Shown piece after piece: positions 22,213-34,410 of a DNA stretch of 64,000 nucleotides. The stretch spans positions 560,001 through 624,000 of the forward strand of contig JAQFVV010012491.1 of NCBI GenBank assembly GCA_028023455.1, written 5' to 3'. Position 1 is the stretch's first letter. The number at the start of each line of letters is the position of its first letter. The DNA comes from Epiperipatus broadwayi. Taxonomy: Eukaryota > Onychophora > Udeonychophora > Euonychophora > Peripatidae. Below the pieces are notes generated by a model. The model had not been told where the DNA came from and ran no database searches. It saw nothing but the letters and a program-made list of their open reading frames with translations. Both the position numbers and the translations under genes were made by a program.

Positions 22213-23746
22213 CCTAATATATCTTTCATTATTTATCTATTTGTAAAAGCATATTATAAGTACTGTATTGTTCTGATCTGTAATAAATCAAAGGTCAAAT
22301 CTAGACGGAGCTTTGAAATTTACTTAAATAGCTCCTAAATTCCTAACTATTCATCCAATATTGATAAATAAAGGATAATCAAAGTTCTTTAAATGAGAAG
22401 TCATTCTAAGATCATAAACTATATGATTGTAATATGATGCAAATCTTATCACTTGTGAAAAAAGACTTCAAAAGAGACTACCTTTTTTAAAGATCATATT
22501 ATTTCCAATCACTGTTTATTTTTTAATAATGAATTTCTATTTTAAGTCCTATTTATTCATAAATATCAATCGTCTTCAAGATAATTATTTTTTTTTCTTT
22601 CAGAAATCTATACTTTTTAAAAATTAAATACCGGTATTCTAGCTTTATAGTTTTAACCACTTTTTTTTTTTTTTTTTTACCAAACATAACATTCAACAAC
22701 TTATTGCCTTTCATTTTCTATTCTATTTATCCAAGTGTTTTAAATAATACCCTAGATAAAATATTTATGCATATTTTTGACTAAGAGCACATAGACAATA
22801 CAGATCACCACTAAATTTGATTATCTCTAGTAATATTTCGTTTGCCATTGCAAGCAACTCAGTTATAGTTAGGTAAAAAGAAGAAATAGGGTGTGCTTCA
22901 AAAAATAAAACCAGAAACCTTAAAAACACAAAAATTTAAAATCGTAATTTAATGGCTAAAGGCTTACAGCTATGAATAAATAAGATATTATTAAGATGCA
23001 TAGCTGGGAGCTAAAAATGAATCTTAAATAAATTAATGAAATCACTGCTAATGAGTATGAAACAAAGAAAAATAATAAAGATAAATAAGTTGGGAATAAT
23101 TTTTGCGAAGATTCATCAAAATAGAGACTACCATGTGTAGATTCATTTAAAGTTAAAGTGACAGATTTCGATATGCAAATACAGCAATTAAGTAAGCAGT
23201 TAATCATTCTATTATATAATTAATTAACTACAAATACGCGCTAGCATACTGATATCAGAATCATATTTGACATCTTTTCGCAGAGAAATTTTTTCCTGAA
23301 AGACTTCAATGCTTGTAATCTACCGTTGGTCATATCTTTTCATCAAAAGCAATCATATTTAACCACTTTAAAATGTCTTAAAGCTAATCTTTGTAACTAG
23401 ATAGATACGATTTCTCTTAATAAAATCATACTCAAGTTCATCAAAATAATATTTATATAACTTTTACTATTTATTCAAAATAAAGTAGTAAATGTTTGTC
23501 TTATAAATGAATAAAGTAAATCTATAGATATAAAATAATATTTATATTTTATTTTTTAAGTAATCAAGGTAAACTAAAATTATAAGGACAAGAACAAACC
23601 ATTTAATTGTTATATGTTAAATTTGCAACAATTAACCTATCACGAGATGATTAAATAAATATTAACCACGTTAAATGCATATATCCAGCAAATTATTTAG
23701 TTTAAAATATTCGTATTAATTAATCATAAGAAATGTGCGTTGTGAT
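22213..23746. other. AT-rich region upstream of the first LRR gene
   Basis: No gene or repeat was recognised. A 17-bp T run lies near 22662. The last hundred bases lead to the LRR start codon. There are several TAAATA-like strings but no unambiguous TATA box. Confidence 0.4.
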
Positions 23747-25189
23747 ATGCCTCAGAAAGTAAAACCGGAATCTTTAGAAACGCTAGCCATACGAATCATA
23801 GCGAATGGCTTGATCAATTTTGCATCTAAAAAACACGTGGAACAGTTTAATAATTATTTTTTAAATGTAGTAAAGCATCATAAAAATTCAAGTAAAAATT
23901 TAGAATTTGCTTTACAGAAATCCATGAAAGAAGTTGAAGACCAAGGCAGAATAAATAATTTTAATATAATAATTATATTAAATCTTTATCCAGATTTTTT
24001 AAATCTTCAAGGATCGGGGGGCCTGATTTTCACAGATGATATTTTACATAGAATTATCACTTGTTATTCTTTAAGAAAATTAAACATTTATGGTTGTAAA
24101 AATATTTCTTCTGAAAATCTGAAACAGTTAGTACAATCAATACCAAATGTTACAAGTCTCAATATTGGCAAGACAATGTGCTGTGATGAAACAATTAAGG
24201 TAATTTTCGATACATGCATAAATTTGAAAGAATTATACCTTCTGTTAATACGTTTGTCTGATTCTACCATAAACGATCTGTCTCCACCAGATGTTGTTCC
24301 TAGATGTAGAGATTTAACAAAATTAGCTATAAGTGACAGATTTGCAAAATTTTCTTATGGTGGTATAGCTACTTTATTACGGAGTTTTCCAAATTTGGAA
24401 GATTTTGAAGATTCTCGGGTTATTCACGGATTATCAATAATTTATTCACAATTCTCTGGAGTGATTATGCCACTTAAGCTAAAGAAATTAATATATTGTC
24501 ATTCTCAAATAAATTTTGAAACATCTGTGAGATTTTGTCCTTCCTTAGAAGTGTTAAAAGTGGAATGTTTTATTGTAAATCTTCATTTCAAATGTTTAAG
24601 GCTTTTGAATAATTTGACAGATGTGTGTTTATTTAGAACTTTTTTGACTACTGAAGATATTTATAAATTTTTAAAAAACTGTGAAAAAAGAATAATTCAT
24701 CTTGAAATAATAGATAGAAATTTAGACATTAATATTTCTGAAATCAATGACATTTGTCCTAACTTAACTAAATTTTGGTTAGATTGTTCCAAAGTTGAAG
24801 TAACTACTATTAGACCAATCCATTTAAGAAAATTAAAGGAGTTACAGCTTGTTGTGGGATCTCTTGATAAAAAGTCGATTAAAGCATGTCAGTGGTTATT
24901 ATGTAGTGCTTTATCTTTAAATTATCTTTTTCTGCAGTGTTTTTTTTTGGATGATAAATTTTTTAGTGATATATTAAAAATTAATCCTTTTCTACTTTTG
25001 GAATCTTTATATCTAGTCAAAATTCCCAAAATAACATTATCAACAATTGAAAAAATCTTGAAGAATGATAAAACTGTATTGAATAAACTTCAAATTATAG
25101 GTTGCTCAAATATTAGTCGCAACGATTTTTCTGCTTTGGTAAAAAAAGTTATTGATATGCATGTGAATGTAGAATTATTTTATGCATAA
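23747..25189 (+). CDS. Intronless cysteine-containing LRR protein, possible E3 ligase substrate receptor
   Basis: One uninterrupted frame encodes 480 residues from ATG at 23747 (MPQKVKPESLETL). The frame is open four codons further upstream, but only from a GTG. The protein is built from leucine-rich repeats of the cysteine-containing FBXL/AMN1 style, such as LRKLNIYGCKNISSENLKQL and VTSLNIGKTMCCDETI, spread over residues of about 100-470. The N-terminal segment SLETLAIRIIANGL resembles the BC box of Zer-1/Zyg-11-type adaptors but has Ala where the box has Cys. The N-terminus shows no signal peptide, and no transmembrane segment is obvious, so a cytoplasmic or nuclear scaffold is likely. It is homologous to the protein at 40608-42065, with similar length, repeats and C-terminal block. 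The stop codon overlaps an AATAAA at 25189-25194. The frame is free of disruptions, which argues for a working gene. Confidence 0.8.
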   Translation: MPQKVKPESLETLAIRIIANGLINFASKKHVEQFNNYFLNVVKHHKNSSKNLEFALQKSMKEVEDQGRINNFNIIIILNLYPDFLNLQGSGGLIFTDDILHRIITCYSLRKLNIYGCKNISSENLKQLVQSIPNVTSLNIGKTMCCDETIKVIFDTCINLKELYLLLIRLSDSTINDLSPPDVVPRCRDLTKLAISDRFAKFSYGGIATLLRSFPNLEDFEDSRVIHGLSIIYSQFSGVIMPLKLKKLIYCHSQINFETSVRFCPSLEVLKVECFIVNLHFKCLRLLNNLTDVCLFRTFLTTEDIYKFLKNCEKRIIHLEIIDRNLDINISEINDICPNLTKFWLDCSKVEVTTIRPIHLRKLKELQLVVGSLDKKSIKACQWLLCSALSLNYLFLQCFFLDDKFFSDILKINPFLLLESLYLVKIPKITLSTIEKILKNDKTVLNKLQIIGCSNISRNDFSALVKKVIDMHVNVELFYA

Positions 25190-25194
25190 ATAAA
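25189..25194 (+). promoter_or_regulatory. Candidate polyadenylation signal
   Basis: AATAAA overlaps the last base of the LRR stop codon. If it is used, the 3' UTR would be only a few tens of bases. Such hexamers are frequent in this AT-rich DNA. Confidence 0.35.
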
Positions 25195-25931
25195 CGCATA
25201 AGTGAATGCAATCATGTTATACATTAAGCAATTGAATTGTTCTCAGATAACAATGTCATAGTTGAGGTTTTTCAATATATATATATATTTATTTATTTGA
25301 TTTGGGGTGAATCTGGATTGGAATAATTTTTTTTTTTTCAGGTTCTAATTAAGATTAGCTTTTTTAGGTACCCAGTGCATATTCTATCTAGATAACTATC
25401 CAATACTTATCTATAAATAGATATCTCTTGGTTGTGATCTAGATAATAAAATCACAGAAAAAAAGATTATGCTTTAAATTAAAGTGGGCTATTTAAATAC
25501 TTTAGTATCTTATTTATAACATTAATAACAATTTATAAATGATCGTGAACATTCTAATCCTGGCATAATAATAATAATGATGATGATAATGAAAAGTTAA
25601 AGTTAAGTTACGCAATGACTGTACAAATCAATATGAAAAATACAAACCCATTCATGTGTATCATACTTTCCTACCTCCATATATATATATAACACCCACA
25701 TAAACTGCAAAAAATGTATGTAATAAATAAATTACATATAGAGTAACTTGTAAAACATTAAATAATATATTATAGAAATATGATACTTTCAATTATTTCA
25801 ACATAATCTTTCACAACTAATAAATTGGAATAAATTAAAACATGTTGCAGCAATTATTATTTAATGTTTTACAGATTAAATTGTGCCACGGTTTATAAGC
25901 ACACATAGACACACACATATATGTGTATATA
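25195..25931. other. Spacer with TA and CA microsatellites
   Basis: AT-rich spacer with short TA tracts near 25280 and 25681 and a CACACATATATGTG patch at about 25911-25926. No gene is seen. Confidence 0.5.
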
Positions 25932-28807
25932 CAGGGTTTTTTTTAATAAAAAAAATGCCGGAATGCATTTCTTGTCAAGATTTTTACTAAAAAAAAATTA
26001 TATTCAAATATCATTTAAATGAAATTTAAAGCAGCTTTTCCAATGCTATGAAGCAAATAAAAAATTAAATAAAATTTATCATATTTTTTAAATTTTAGAC
26101 ATATCAAATCTAAAGTTAAATAAACAAATACAAATATACAATTGATAACTAAATGTAAATTGAAATTGTAAAACTTTATATAATTGAATAAAAGTTTATA
26201 GTGATTACCAATGTTTTGTCCAATTCTTGTCTCACAATCATCTCCGTTCATTTTCTTAATAGTGTCTATGGCCAAATGATGTCCTCTGAGTAACTGCAGA
26301 TCAACGTATTTTGAAGGATCCAAAAATGTCAAAGGTGGTCCAACGAGTTTGATGAACAAAAATGCTGAAACTGTTTTGATCTTCAATGAAGATCTTATTG
26401 GGGGTAATAATTATATTCATTTGCGAAAACCCACGTTCACATTTACTTGAACAAATGGGAATAGAATTCAGAGCATATATCAAACGGAATAGTTTTTCAG
26501 GATATATCTTTTCGAGAATGTATTTGCCAAATCCACAAATCATTTCTCTTTTGTTTAGTTATAAAGTGATTGACATGTTTCTAATTTTGTACTTTTCAAA
26601 TGTCTACTGAATATCAATATCTTCTGGCAAATATTTTTGGTCAGGTATGTGAGCCCAAAGTGCGAACTCAACATCTTTGCCATTTAACATCCTTTTTTTT
26701 AATTGACTCTTTCAACATAGTATAAAACGTTTTCAGATCAATAAGAGACTCAATTTTTGAAACTTTTGTGTGAAGTGAAACTCCATAAAAATGCAGATCA
26801 TGTACAGCACATTTATAAAAGGGTCCAAAATTCGGTTTTTTTCTTCAAAAATTTGAACTAGTGCATTTATTTTTCAATTTACAATGTAAAGGTTCATACT
26901 GTGATCTTGTAGGTCCTAACTTAGTTCTGATAATTCTTGGAGAGCATCACACATCAACACTAGACCCAATAAAAGACCTGTAGATGTTATTTTTTCTTTA
27001 AGCCATGGTAAGTACATTTATCATTTTTATCTCTTCAAATTGATGCACAAGAGATTCAAAATTATTCCAAGTAGCTGAAACTGAATGAAAACTAGATACT
27101 TTCCATCTAGTATTTAAAACTTTTTCAATTTTAGCAGCTTAATGCCTAATGACTTTGCACATTTATCTAACTCTCTATAATTTTTTGGTGACGCATGGAA
27201 AAAAACAGAGTTTATCAATAAATTCTAATTCTAATCTATGATTAGCACAATACCGAACTATAATGGGAGGAAATTTTTGTGTCAGCAATTCTTTCACTCC
27301 ACTCCACTTTCACATCCTAACATCACAGAAGTACTATCACATGATACCATAATTAAATATTTTTTAAATAATCTTCTATCATCCCATAAAATTTAAGACA
27401 TTGAAGTAAGGATTCAAATATTATTTTTGCCGTTAAGTTTTCGTTTTCAAGTTTGATCAAGACTAAAAATAAATTAATTGGTGAATTCATTTCAGCACTT
27501 TCGATCAGCATTGAACAAACAAAATAAAGGTAGTTTTTTTCTTATGGTAGTTGATTCATCAATTATCATTGAAATTATAATTTTCGATTGAACAATTTCT
27601 TTAAATACCTTTTTTCACATTTCATCACTTTATATGATTCATGACATTAATACATGCATTTTCTGAATGAAGAATATGATCCATTTCAATTCCATTCAGT
27701 TCTCGCAGTTTAATTTCACTTTTAAAAGTAGAGAATGATTGATTTTCCTTTGCTATTTTATATGCAGTTCGATAAAATTTTTGCTATTACTTTTTCGCCA
27801 GATAATGATTTTGGCTTCAAAAATAATTTTTAACGCTGCTTTGTGTGCAGCAGATTCTCTGTGATCGAAATGTTTTTTTTCTCTTGAAATGAGCTCAATT
27901 GTAACTTCCTATCTTTCCCAGAATAGATGATTTCATTGTTGGCCCATTCTTTGGAAATTTTCATTCCCATTATCACTTCAGTTCCAAGAGTTCTAATGTT
28001 TCTGCAAGGTGTGTAGCCAAGATTCATTTTGTGTATGTTCAACCACTCATTTTTTGAGCAAAATTTTTTTTTCATACAATGACTGGCAATCCAGCCAATC
28101 ATTTTGAGTTCAGCATTGCACTTCAAGATCCACTTGAGATGATTCAGGAACATCAAATTGCACCAATATTTCCATATTTTCTGTTATTATTTTTGACTTT
28201 TTATTAATGGGACCAATGGTGGAAAAGTAATTGGAAATGTTTTTCATTTTTAAACTTCGGGTAAATTTTTGCATAAAAAAATAAATAAAAATAATGTCAA
28301 ATTTACATAACAATAAAGAAGTTAAATATTACACACATTGTCAATAGCTATGCAAGTGCATTCAATAACAAACGTCAGATGTTTCTGGTTGCATAGGCGT
28401 CGCTGTAATCAGTCACTGACGATGAGTGACCAATGGGGGACGTGGACCAATCCACTTCTCACTACAAAGAATGATAATTTCAAATCCATATATATTTCAT
28501 CTGATCCATAAAATACCATATTTTTTTATTTGTTTGAATTATATATGTCGTGGTTTGGAAGATCCCTCTGTGGGGAAAAATATGCTTGATTATTACGAGT
28601 TTAAATGCATTGAATACAGGTTAATGTTTGTTTAAACTATTTACATATGCTTTCTGCATGCTCAATAAATTAATTACTACTCATAAATATGGATTGTAAT
28701 CATGTATGTATGATACTGTTTCATCTAATTATGTTTGAAACATTAAAAATACACTAAAAAGATGCTGAAATGCTGTTCTACTGTGTTACATGATTAAAAA
28801 AACACTG
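25932..28807 (-). mobile_element. hAT element carrying a KIAA1586/ZNF862-like transposase relic
   Basis: The left end begins CAGGGTTTTTTTTAAT at 25932. The right end, read on the minus strand from 28807, begins CAGTGTTTTTTTAAT. CAGTG/CAGGG is a usual hAT terminus. Flanking octamers TGTATATA (25924-25931) and TATATATA (28808-28815) match 7 of 8, although both are low-complexity. Inside, between these ends, lies a single minus-strand reading frame of a hAT-type transposase. The total length of 2.9 kb suits a full element. Confidence 0.7.
26100..28313 (-). pseudogene. Broken hAT-type transposase (E3 SUMO ligase KIAA1586-like)
   Basis: From N to C on the minus strand, MKNISNYFSTIGP starts near 28245. 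WIASHCMKKKFCSKNEW and GTEVIMGMKISKEWANN are at 27830-28156. IIDESTTIRKKLPLFCLFN is at about 27510-27570 and VSCDSTSVMLGCESGVKELL at about 27280-27345. A CANHRLELEFIDKL block and NTRWKVSSFHSVSATWNNF follow. The hAT dimerisation end, ALNSIPICSSKCERGFSQMN, is at about 26420-26480, and GPPLTFLDPSKYVDLQLLRGHH forms the tail at about 26270-26345. This order is that of the KIAA1586/ZNF862 class of hAT-derived proteins. At least ten stops or shifts interrupt it, so it is an inactive transposon gene and not a host gene. Confidence 0.8.
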
Positions 28808-31800
28808 TATATATATATTGTACCGGTTATTGCCCCATCTTATGCTGTGGATTCTTCCACACATACAGAACCAAACATGAAATGACTGTCACACATCAAA
28901 ATACAACATCATTACAAACTCAATAATAAACTCTGTATATGATACCTTAAAGTTAATCTATTGAATTGTTAAATGAGAGAGAGATCAAACCAAAGCTGTT
29001 TATATTTCTTGATTTCTCCCTTGTTAAAACTCTATTGCTCTGCTTGTGGATATTAATGCTTTGGCTGTCACATACCTTCAAAAGGCCGAATTTGGACCTG
29101 GCCTTTACATATCACTCCCTGAAAGAGAAAATCCCTCCCAAAAGGATATGCCACTACCAATGAAACATATGACATAAATGAATAAAGAAAGATATCTGCA
29201 TGGCTTTAAATTTTTAACCCCCAATATGGGTTAAACTCAGTCATCTCTTTATCCCAGGTTAATGGTAGATTAATCCACTATCGGAAATATATGTATTTAA
29301 TATTGTTGGAGAGATAAAAATAAATGAGACACTCATAAAGACATAGTTTATGAAATAAAAACAAAACAAATATTTATTGCCCCCAAATATCTGTCACCAA
29401 TTATATACATAAAGAAAATACATTCTCTAACCCCCTGCAGCATTATAATACGAAAAGAAAATTAATAATAATGTTTATGCAATTTAAACATGGAACTCCC
29501 CTGACTATTTTCATACAGATAACTTTAAATGAAGTTGTCTGAGCTTCTATACACACACGCACATATTAAGCGTTACAGTTATTTTTTATAATATCAAAAA
29601 AAATAAGGTTATACATGTATACACATAAACATTTTATAAGCTGCACTTGTATAAATCAAGCACACATGGAGACAAAACAAAACTAATTTAAATCAATTTA
29701 CATTTCTTTCTGCTATACACATATATTTGCTATAAGCAATACCAAAATAAATTAAAATACACACATATATGTATATACATCTAGGCATATTAAACTTAAT
29801 GTGGAAAGATGATTTCACATGAAACAATTCTGCACTTTATGGATAAACAATTTGATATAATGTATTGAACCAAAAATACATATATCAATAAGATTCCCTT
29901 TTTTATGGAAGCATCTAAACAATATTTAACTAAAAGTGGTAAAGGAATAAATTAAAAAAATTATACCATCCGCATCTTCAGACTTTATCTGGACTTTGGG
30001 GTTTCTGAGTGTGCTACACAACTAGACAACCTGATGACGAGGACTTCAGTTCACTTTAGTAAGACATGGGCATTGAGATCTTCATCATTAGCATCAGCTA
30101 GAATTAAGTGACTACATGGTGATGGCTTGAAAGGAGATGGGTGAATGCATTAAAGTGATCTTCTACTCCATATTCATTTCACTGACTAATGTTGACATTT
30201 TCTTCTTCTTGAGGTTTCTACTCAATATTTTATTTTCTGTGGCAGCATCAGTAAAACTGCACTTATTTGTATGATTTGTCAGGACTTTTATTTGAAGCTA
30301 AGCTTGGCTTTATTTCCTTTCTTATTAGTTTCTTTAATATTGAACAATGAACATCTCCTTCTTATATGTGGCCTTAAATAATCGCCTCAGCAGCTTATAG
30401 GTGACAATCATCTGTCAGTTGGAAAAAATCTGGCACAGCAATGCAATAGTTCTGCAATCAGGTTTCACTCCATATTAGATAATTCTCTATCTTCATGCTT
30501 CTCTCTATGATACTGTTATTCAACAACAACAATAGTAATAATCCCTTCAGCACCTGGTGAACAGCTTATATAGTACACTCATTGCACTATGAATTTGAGT
30601 ATCCCTCCCTATAACTATTGTGTCAGCCAACTCTACCTTTTCCTGATGGATTAGAACAATGCATACAGATTTTTACACTTTAATGTTATTATCACTTATT
30701 TTACTCTTTAATTTTTTATCCTTAATTTTTGTCTCGATTTTACTCAGACCACCCTGATTGATTAGGAAGTTCCATTTCATCAATTTTCACTTTTGACACA
30801 AAGGAAAGTTTTTCTTACTTTCCCCCTACAAAAGATCAAAACTAAAAAACATCAATCCAAAAATAAAATCAGATGTTCTCTGCCGATCTTGGCATTGAAT
30901 TGCCTCAGACTTTTTTGTTCTTAAAAATAAAATACGAAGCAGGATGACCATTAATACATTAGTAAACCACCTGACTTTGCTTTAACTTATTAGCAAAGAA
31001 CATATCTGATAAACTTTAAAAAAATATAGATGCATTGGTCCATTTAAAAGTACTCTTAATTATTCATTTTTTTATAAGTATGTTCCAACATGTAAACAAC
31101 TTTTTTTTTAAAAAAAAAAAAATTGCAAATGTGAAACATTTGCTGCAGTTAAAATAAAACATATTACTCACATATATAATATAATTATAATATGCATAAA
31201 ATTACAAATTATATATTTTTGCGTGTGGGTAAAATATATGCACAGACCATCATCATCCAGTTCACGGAATGTTCATAAATTCGTATCTAATTTATTGTGA
31301 TTATAATGGCGATAATTACATTCTAAATTAATAATGGTAATATTTTCTATATATGAGTTATAGCTTTAGCTACAGTCACCTTGTGTGCGGTCACTCCAAC
31401 AGTGCTGGTCACAATATATATATATGAATACATAATATATAGAACAAAGCAACATTAAATGGCAATAAACATCTCTCCAACAACTTTTCCAAAAGGATAA
31501 ATGAAAGACAGTCCGCTTGAGATTTTCCAACTTCCTGACGATGAGGGCTTAATTGATTTACGATTTTCGATTTATTTTCTATTTAAGAATAGCTAAATAC
31601 TCATTTACTCCATAATAAAGTATGGTTACCTTGGCTGAATATAATCTATTTTTTTTTAAAAATTTATTCAGCCAATATTTGAATCCATAGTACAAGGAGG
31701 TGTATAATGTGGTTTTTCATATATATGTAATAAATAATAATCTAATGATTCTAACAAGCTTATAAACATAATTTATGGCTTTTCAAGTATATAATGCTAA

Positions 31801-32714
31801 TAATTTAACCTAATCATGGAATAACCAAGTTTAAAATATTATAATAATTCATAAGCCAGACACCCAAAGAAACAGTTAAATGAATGTGCAAATAATATAC
31901 CTTTTCTTTCTTTTTTTTATATCATTGGCCATCTATTGCTCAATGAATAGGTTTATAATAAATTATTAACAAAAGGTATTTATTTTTAACATTTTGTAGA
32001 AACATTATGAAAGTATGATGTATATTTCTCTGTATGAAATTAATACCCAAAAGAATTGCAGAAATCTTGCTTCAGTGATACAAATACTTTTACAAAATAT
32101 TAAAAATTAAGCTAAATGATTATCAAAATTCAGATTTGTTAGTTCACTTCTCAAATGAAATTTATTATGTTGTAAATTATCTTCCAGTGTAAAAATGTCA
32201 GATCACTCTCACACACTACACATATAATTTTTAAAATACTTCTATTATCAGGGGTGCTAAAGACTTTGAACACTTGAATACTTATATCAAAATGATCATT
32301 TGATTTATACATAGATCTCATACTTGTAACATGTTTTGTTTTAAAGTTTTGATTTATTAGCAAATATATATATGGTGTGCAATGTTTAATATATTTATAA
32401 AAAACCATATGATTAACCCAGAGTAAATATGCTTCATTATGAATAAGTACTAACTTTTGAATCAAGTTATAATATTTATAGATAAATTAATTTTAGTATG
32501 GAGATTCAGGTTTTTCAAATACTTAAATCACCTAACGATAAAAAATGTTTGTGAAATACATATATGAAAAAAAAAATGTATTAAAAATGTTTGCATTGGA
32601 GTCGATTTGCAATAGATTTCAAATGAGGAATACTGAAATTTGATGAATATATATATATATATATTGTTTTGTTACAATATTCATTTATTATATATATATT
32701 TTATCAATAATTAT
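28808..32714. other. 3.9 kb without a recognised gene
   Basis: Base composition is a little less AT-rich at 29000-29450 and 29990-30900, where stretches look UTR-like, but no reading frame shows family motifs. A short T/A palindromic run sits near 31100-31125, and TA tracts occur near 31415 and 32650. A noncoding RNA or long untranslated exon here can be neither shown nor excluded. Confidence 0.4.
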
Positions 32715-32925
32715 TTTTAGAACAGTGACAAACTCTTCATACAGTAGTGCACTCATATCAGTCAATGGGTGCAAGAAGGTTTGTGTATAAACTCCCTATT
32801 TAGTGCCTACTCATCCAATGTCTTCAGACTAGTTTCTAACTTGTGACTTTCATCAGTGAGAGCCTTGGATCTGAGAGCATTGCACTTAGACCTTAGGATC
32901 TAATGTAACTCTCAAGAAATAGTAG
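32715..32925 (-). repeat. Dispersed repeat family D, copy 1
   Basis: The plus strand shares the order ACAAACTC-TTCATACAGTAG, GTTTGTGTATAAA-CTCCCTAT, TAGTGCCTACTCATCCAAT and GAGAGCCTTGGATCTGAGAG with the copy at 42861-43122. Similarity continues for about 200 bp. Sense is set to minus because related copies have an A-rich or AAT tail on that side. It has no tRNA-like boxes and no reading frame. Confidence 0.7.
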
Positions 32926-32949
32926 TCACCATCATTCCATGGTCAGAAA

Positions 32950-33510
32950 TGGTATTAAATCATTAAACATCACCTTAACATCATTTTCTATGCTTTTTCA
33001 AGCTGTTAAAACAATGTCAAACTCTCCCAGCAGTATTGGCACCCAGTGCAAGCAATAGTAATCAATGGATGCCTGAGATTTATGCATAAAATCCCTATTC
33101 AGTGCCTATTAAATATAAATACTAAACTGAATTCAGATCTATATCACTATACAAGCAAATGAGCTTGGATTGAAAATGTCAACTTGTTTTCATTTTGGAC
33201 TCATAGTTTTATAGTTAACTAAAATGGTGGCTGATTTAAGGTTTAATTAGATATTAATATCTAAATGCAATGCTCTCAGATCCAAGGCTCTTTACTGCTG
33301 AAAGCCACAAGCTAGAAACTAATCTGGGGATATTCAATGAGTAACACTAGATAGGGATTTTATGCACAAACCTTGAATCCTTTGTTACTATGGTTTTCAC
33401 TGGGTGACTCTATTGCATATTGAGTTTGTCATTGTTTTAACAGCTTGTGTAATCATAGGAAATGGTCATCATGTGATGTTTAGGGGTTTAATCATTTTAA
33501 TGACTTCCCG
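32950..33510. repeat. Family D foldback unit with ~160 bp inverted ends
   Basis: The left end (about 32955-33118: AAACATCACC ... CAAGCTGTTAAAACAATG ... TAAAATCCCTATTCAGTGCC) reappears in reverse complement at about 33340-33495. There the plus strand reads GGGATTTTATGCACAAACC, CATTGTTTTAACAGCTTG and CATCATGTGATGTTTA. The right arm continues inward (33178-33340) into the longer body of family D, matching 42861-43122 in reverse. The unit could fold into a large hairpin. Nothing in it is coding. Confidence 0.7.
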
Positions 33511-34246
33511 CACTTCTTGCAGCAAACTATTGGTTGATTTTATTTTAAAGGTATTTTTAATATGATATTATTATTTTTGTATTTTTAATTTTTTGTTTTC
33601 ATTATTAAAAACAATTTTTTTTATGTTTTACTTAGTTTTTATTCTAAAATTTCTACATTTCGACCTCTTAATATTTTTGAAGATGATCTGCATATAAAAT
33701 TTTGAAATGTACAAACACAAAAATAATAATACATTATATATACATAATAAATTAAAATTAAAATAAGTAAATATATAAATTAATTTTACATAAATTAATT
33801 ATATATGCGAATTAAAATTCTTGTGCAGTAAGAATTGATTTCTTCCCAAACCTTTAATCAGCAGGAAACCGTAAAGGAATAGGCATTTTTTTATAAGATT
33901 TACATCAATTGGATCTTTGATTTTTTATTTTTTTAATTTATTATTTATCTAGGAATAGTTGATTAGCCATTGCAATTCATTAATTTAATGCTAATTGGGT
34001 TAGATATTCATTAGATATTTGAAAAAAATCTTATCCTTGTTTAGATATCTGTACATTTTCAAATTTTAATCAGTCCATATTTAAATCTCAAGTCATAATT
34101 ACGACTGGAGGATTGACTGTTATATATATATATAACAAAGATAAAATTGAACTCTGACAAAGAGTCATTTTGCTTTATAAATTGTTCAGCTTTAAAAAAC
34201 AAACAAATAATATTTTAAAGTTTAGACTGCTAGGCAAAGAACAAAG

Positions 34247-34410
34247 TACTATATATAGATATTTAGTGCTATGTATATATTCAGAATGTAAAGAGATAAT
34301 AAAATAGAAATAACTTGTGTGCTAAAGTTAAAAGAAATAAAATATCACAAAGTTATGAATGTTAAAGATTAAAATGTTGATAAGCAGTTTTGGATTAGAA
34401 AATGATTACT
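34247..34410 (+). repeat. 5' LTR remnant of the gypsy element
   Basis: The sequence from TACTATATATAGATATTTAG onward aligns with 38883-39045 over at least 150 bp with moderate divergence. Shared words include AGAATGTAAAGAGATA and AAAAGAAATAAA. The inner boundary and primer-binding site could not be fixed, so the LTR may extend several hundred bases further, past an AATAAA near 34788. Confidence 0.6.

Noticed and set aside
23735-23746. Upstream extension of the LRR frame by four codons
   Set aside because: The extension begins at GTG, not ATG; the first ATG in the frame is at 23747.
24088-24270. Minus-strand frame inside the LRR gene
   Set aside because: Shadow of the plus-strand coding sequence; the same applies to 41491-41718 inside the second LRR gene.
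26100-28313. Host E3 SUMO ligase gene
   Set aside because: The frame is broken by many stops and lies within hAT termini, so it is a transposon relic.
29990-30900. Long UTR or noncoding RNA exon
   Set aside because: Composition alone suggested it; no splice sites, reading frame or conserved motif could support the call.
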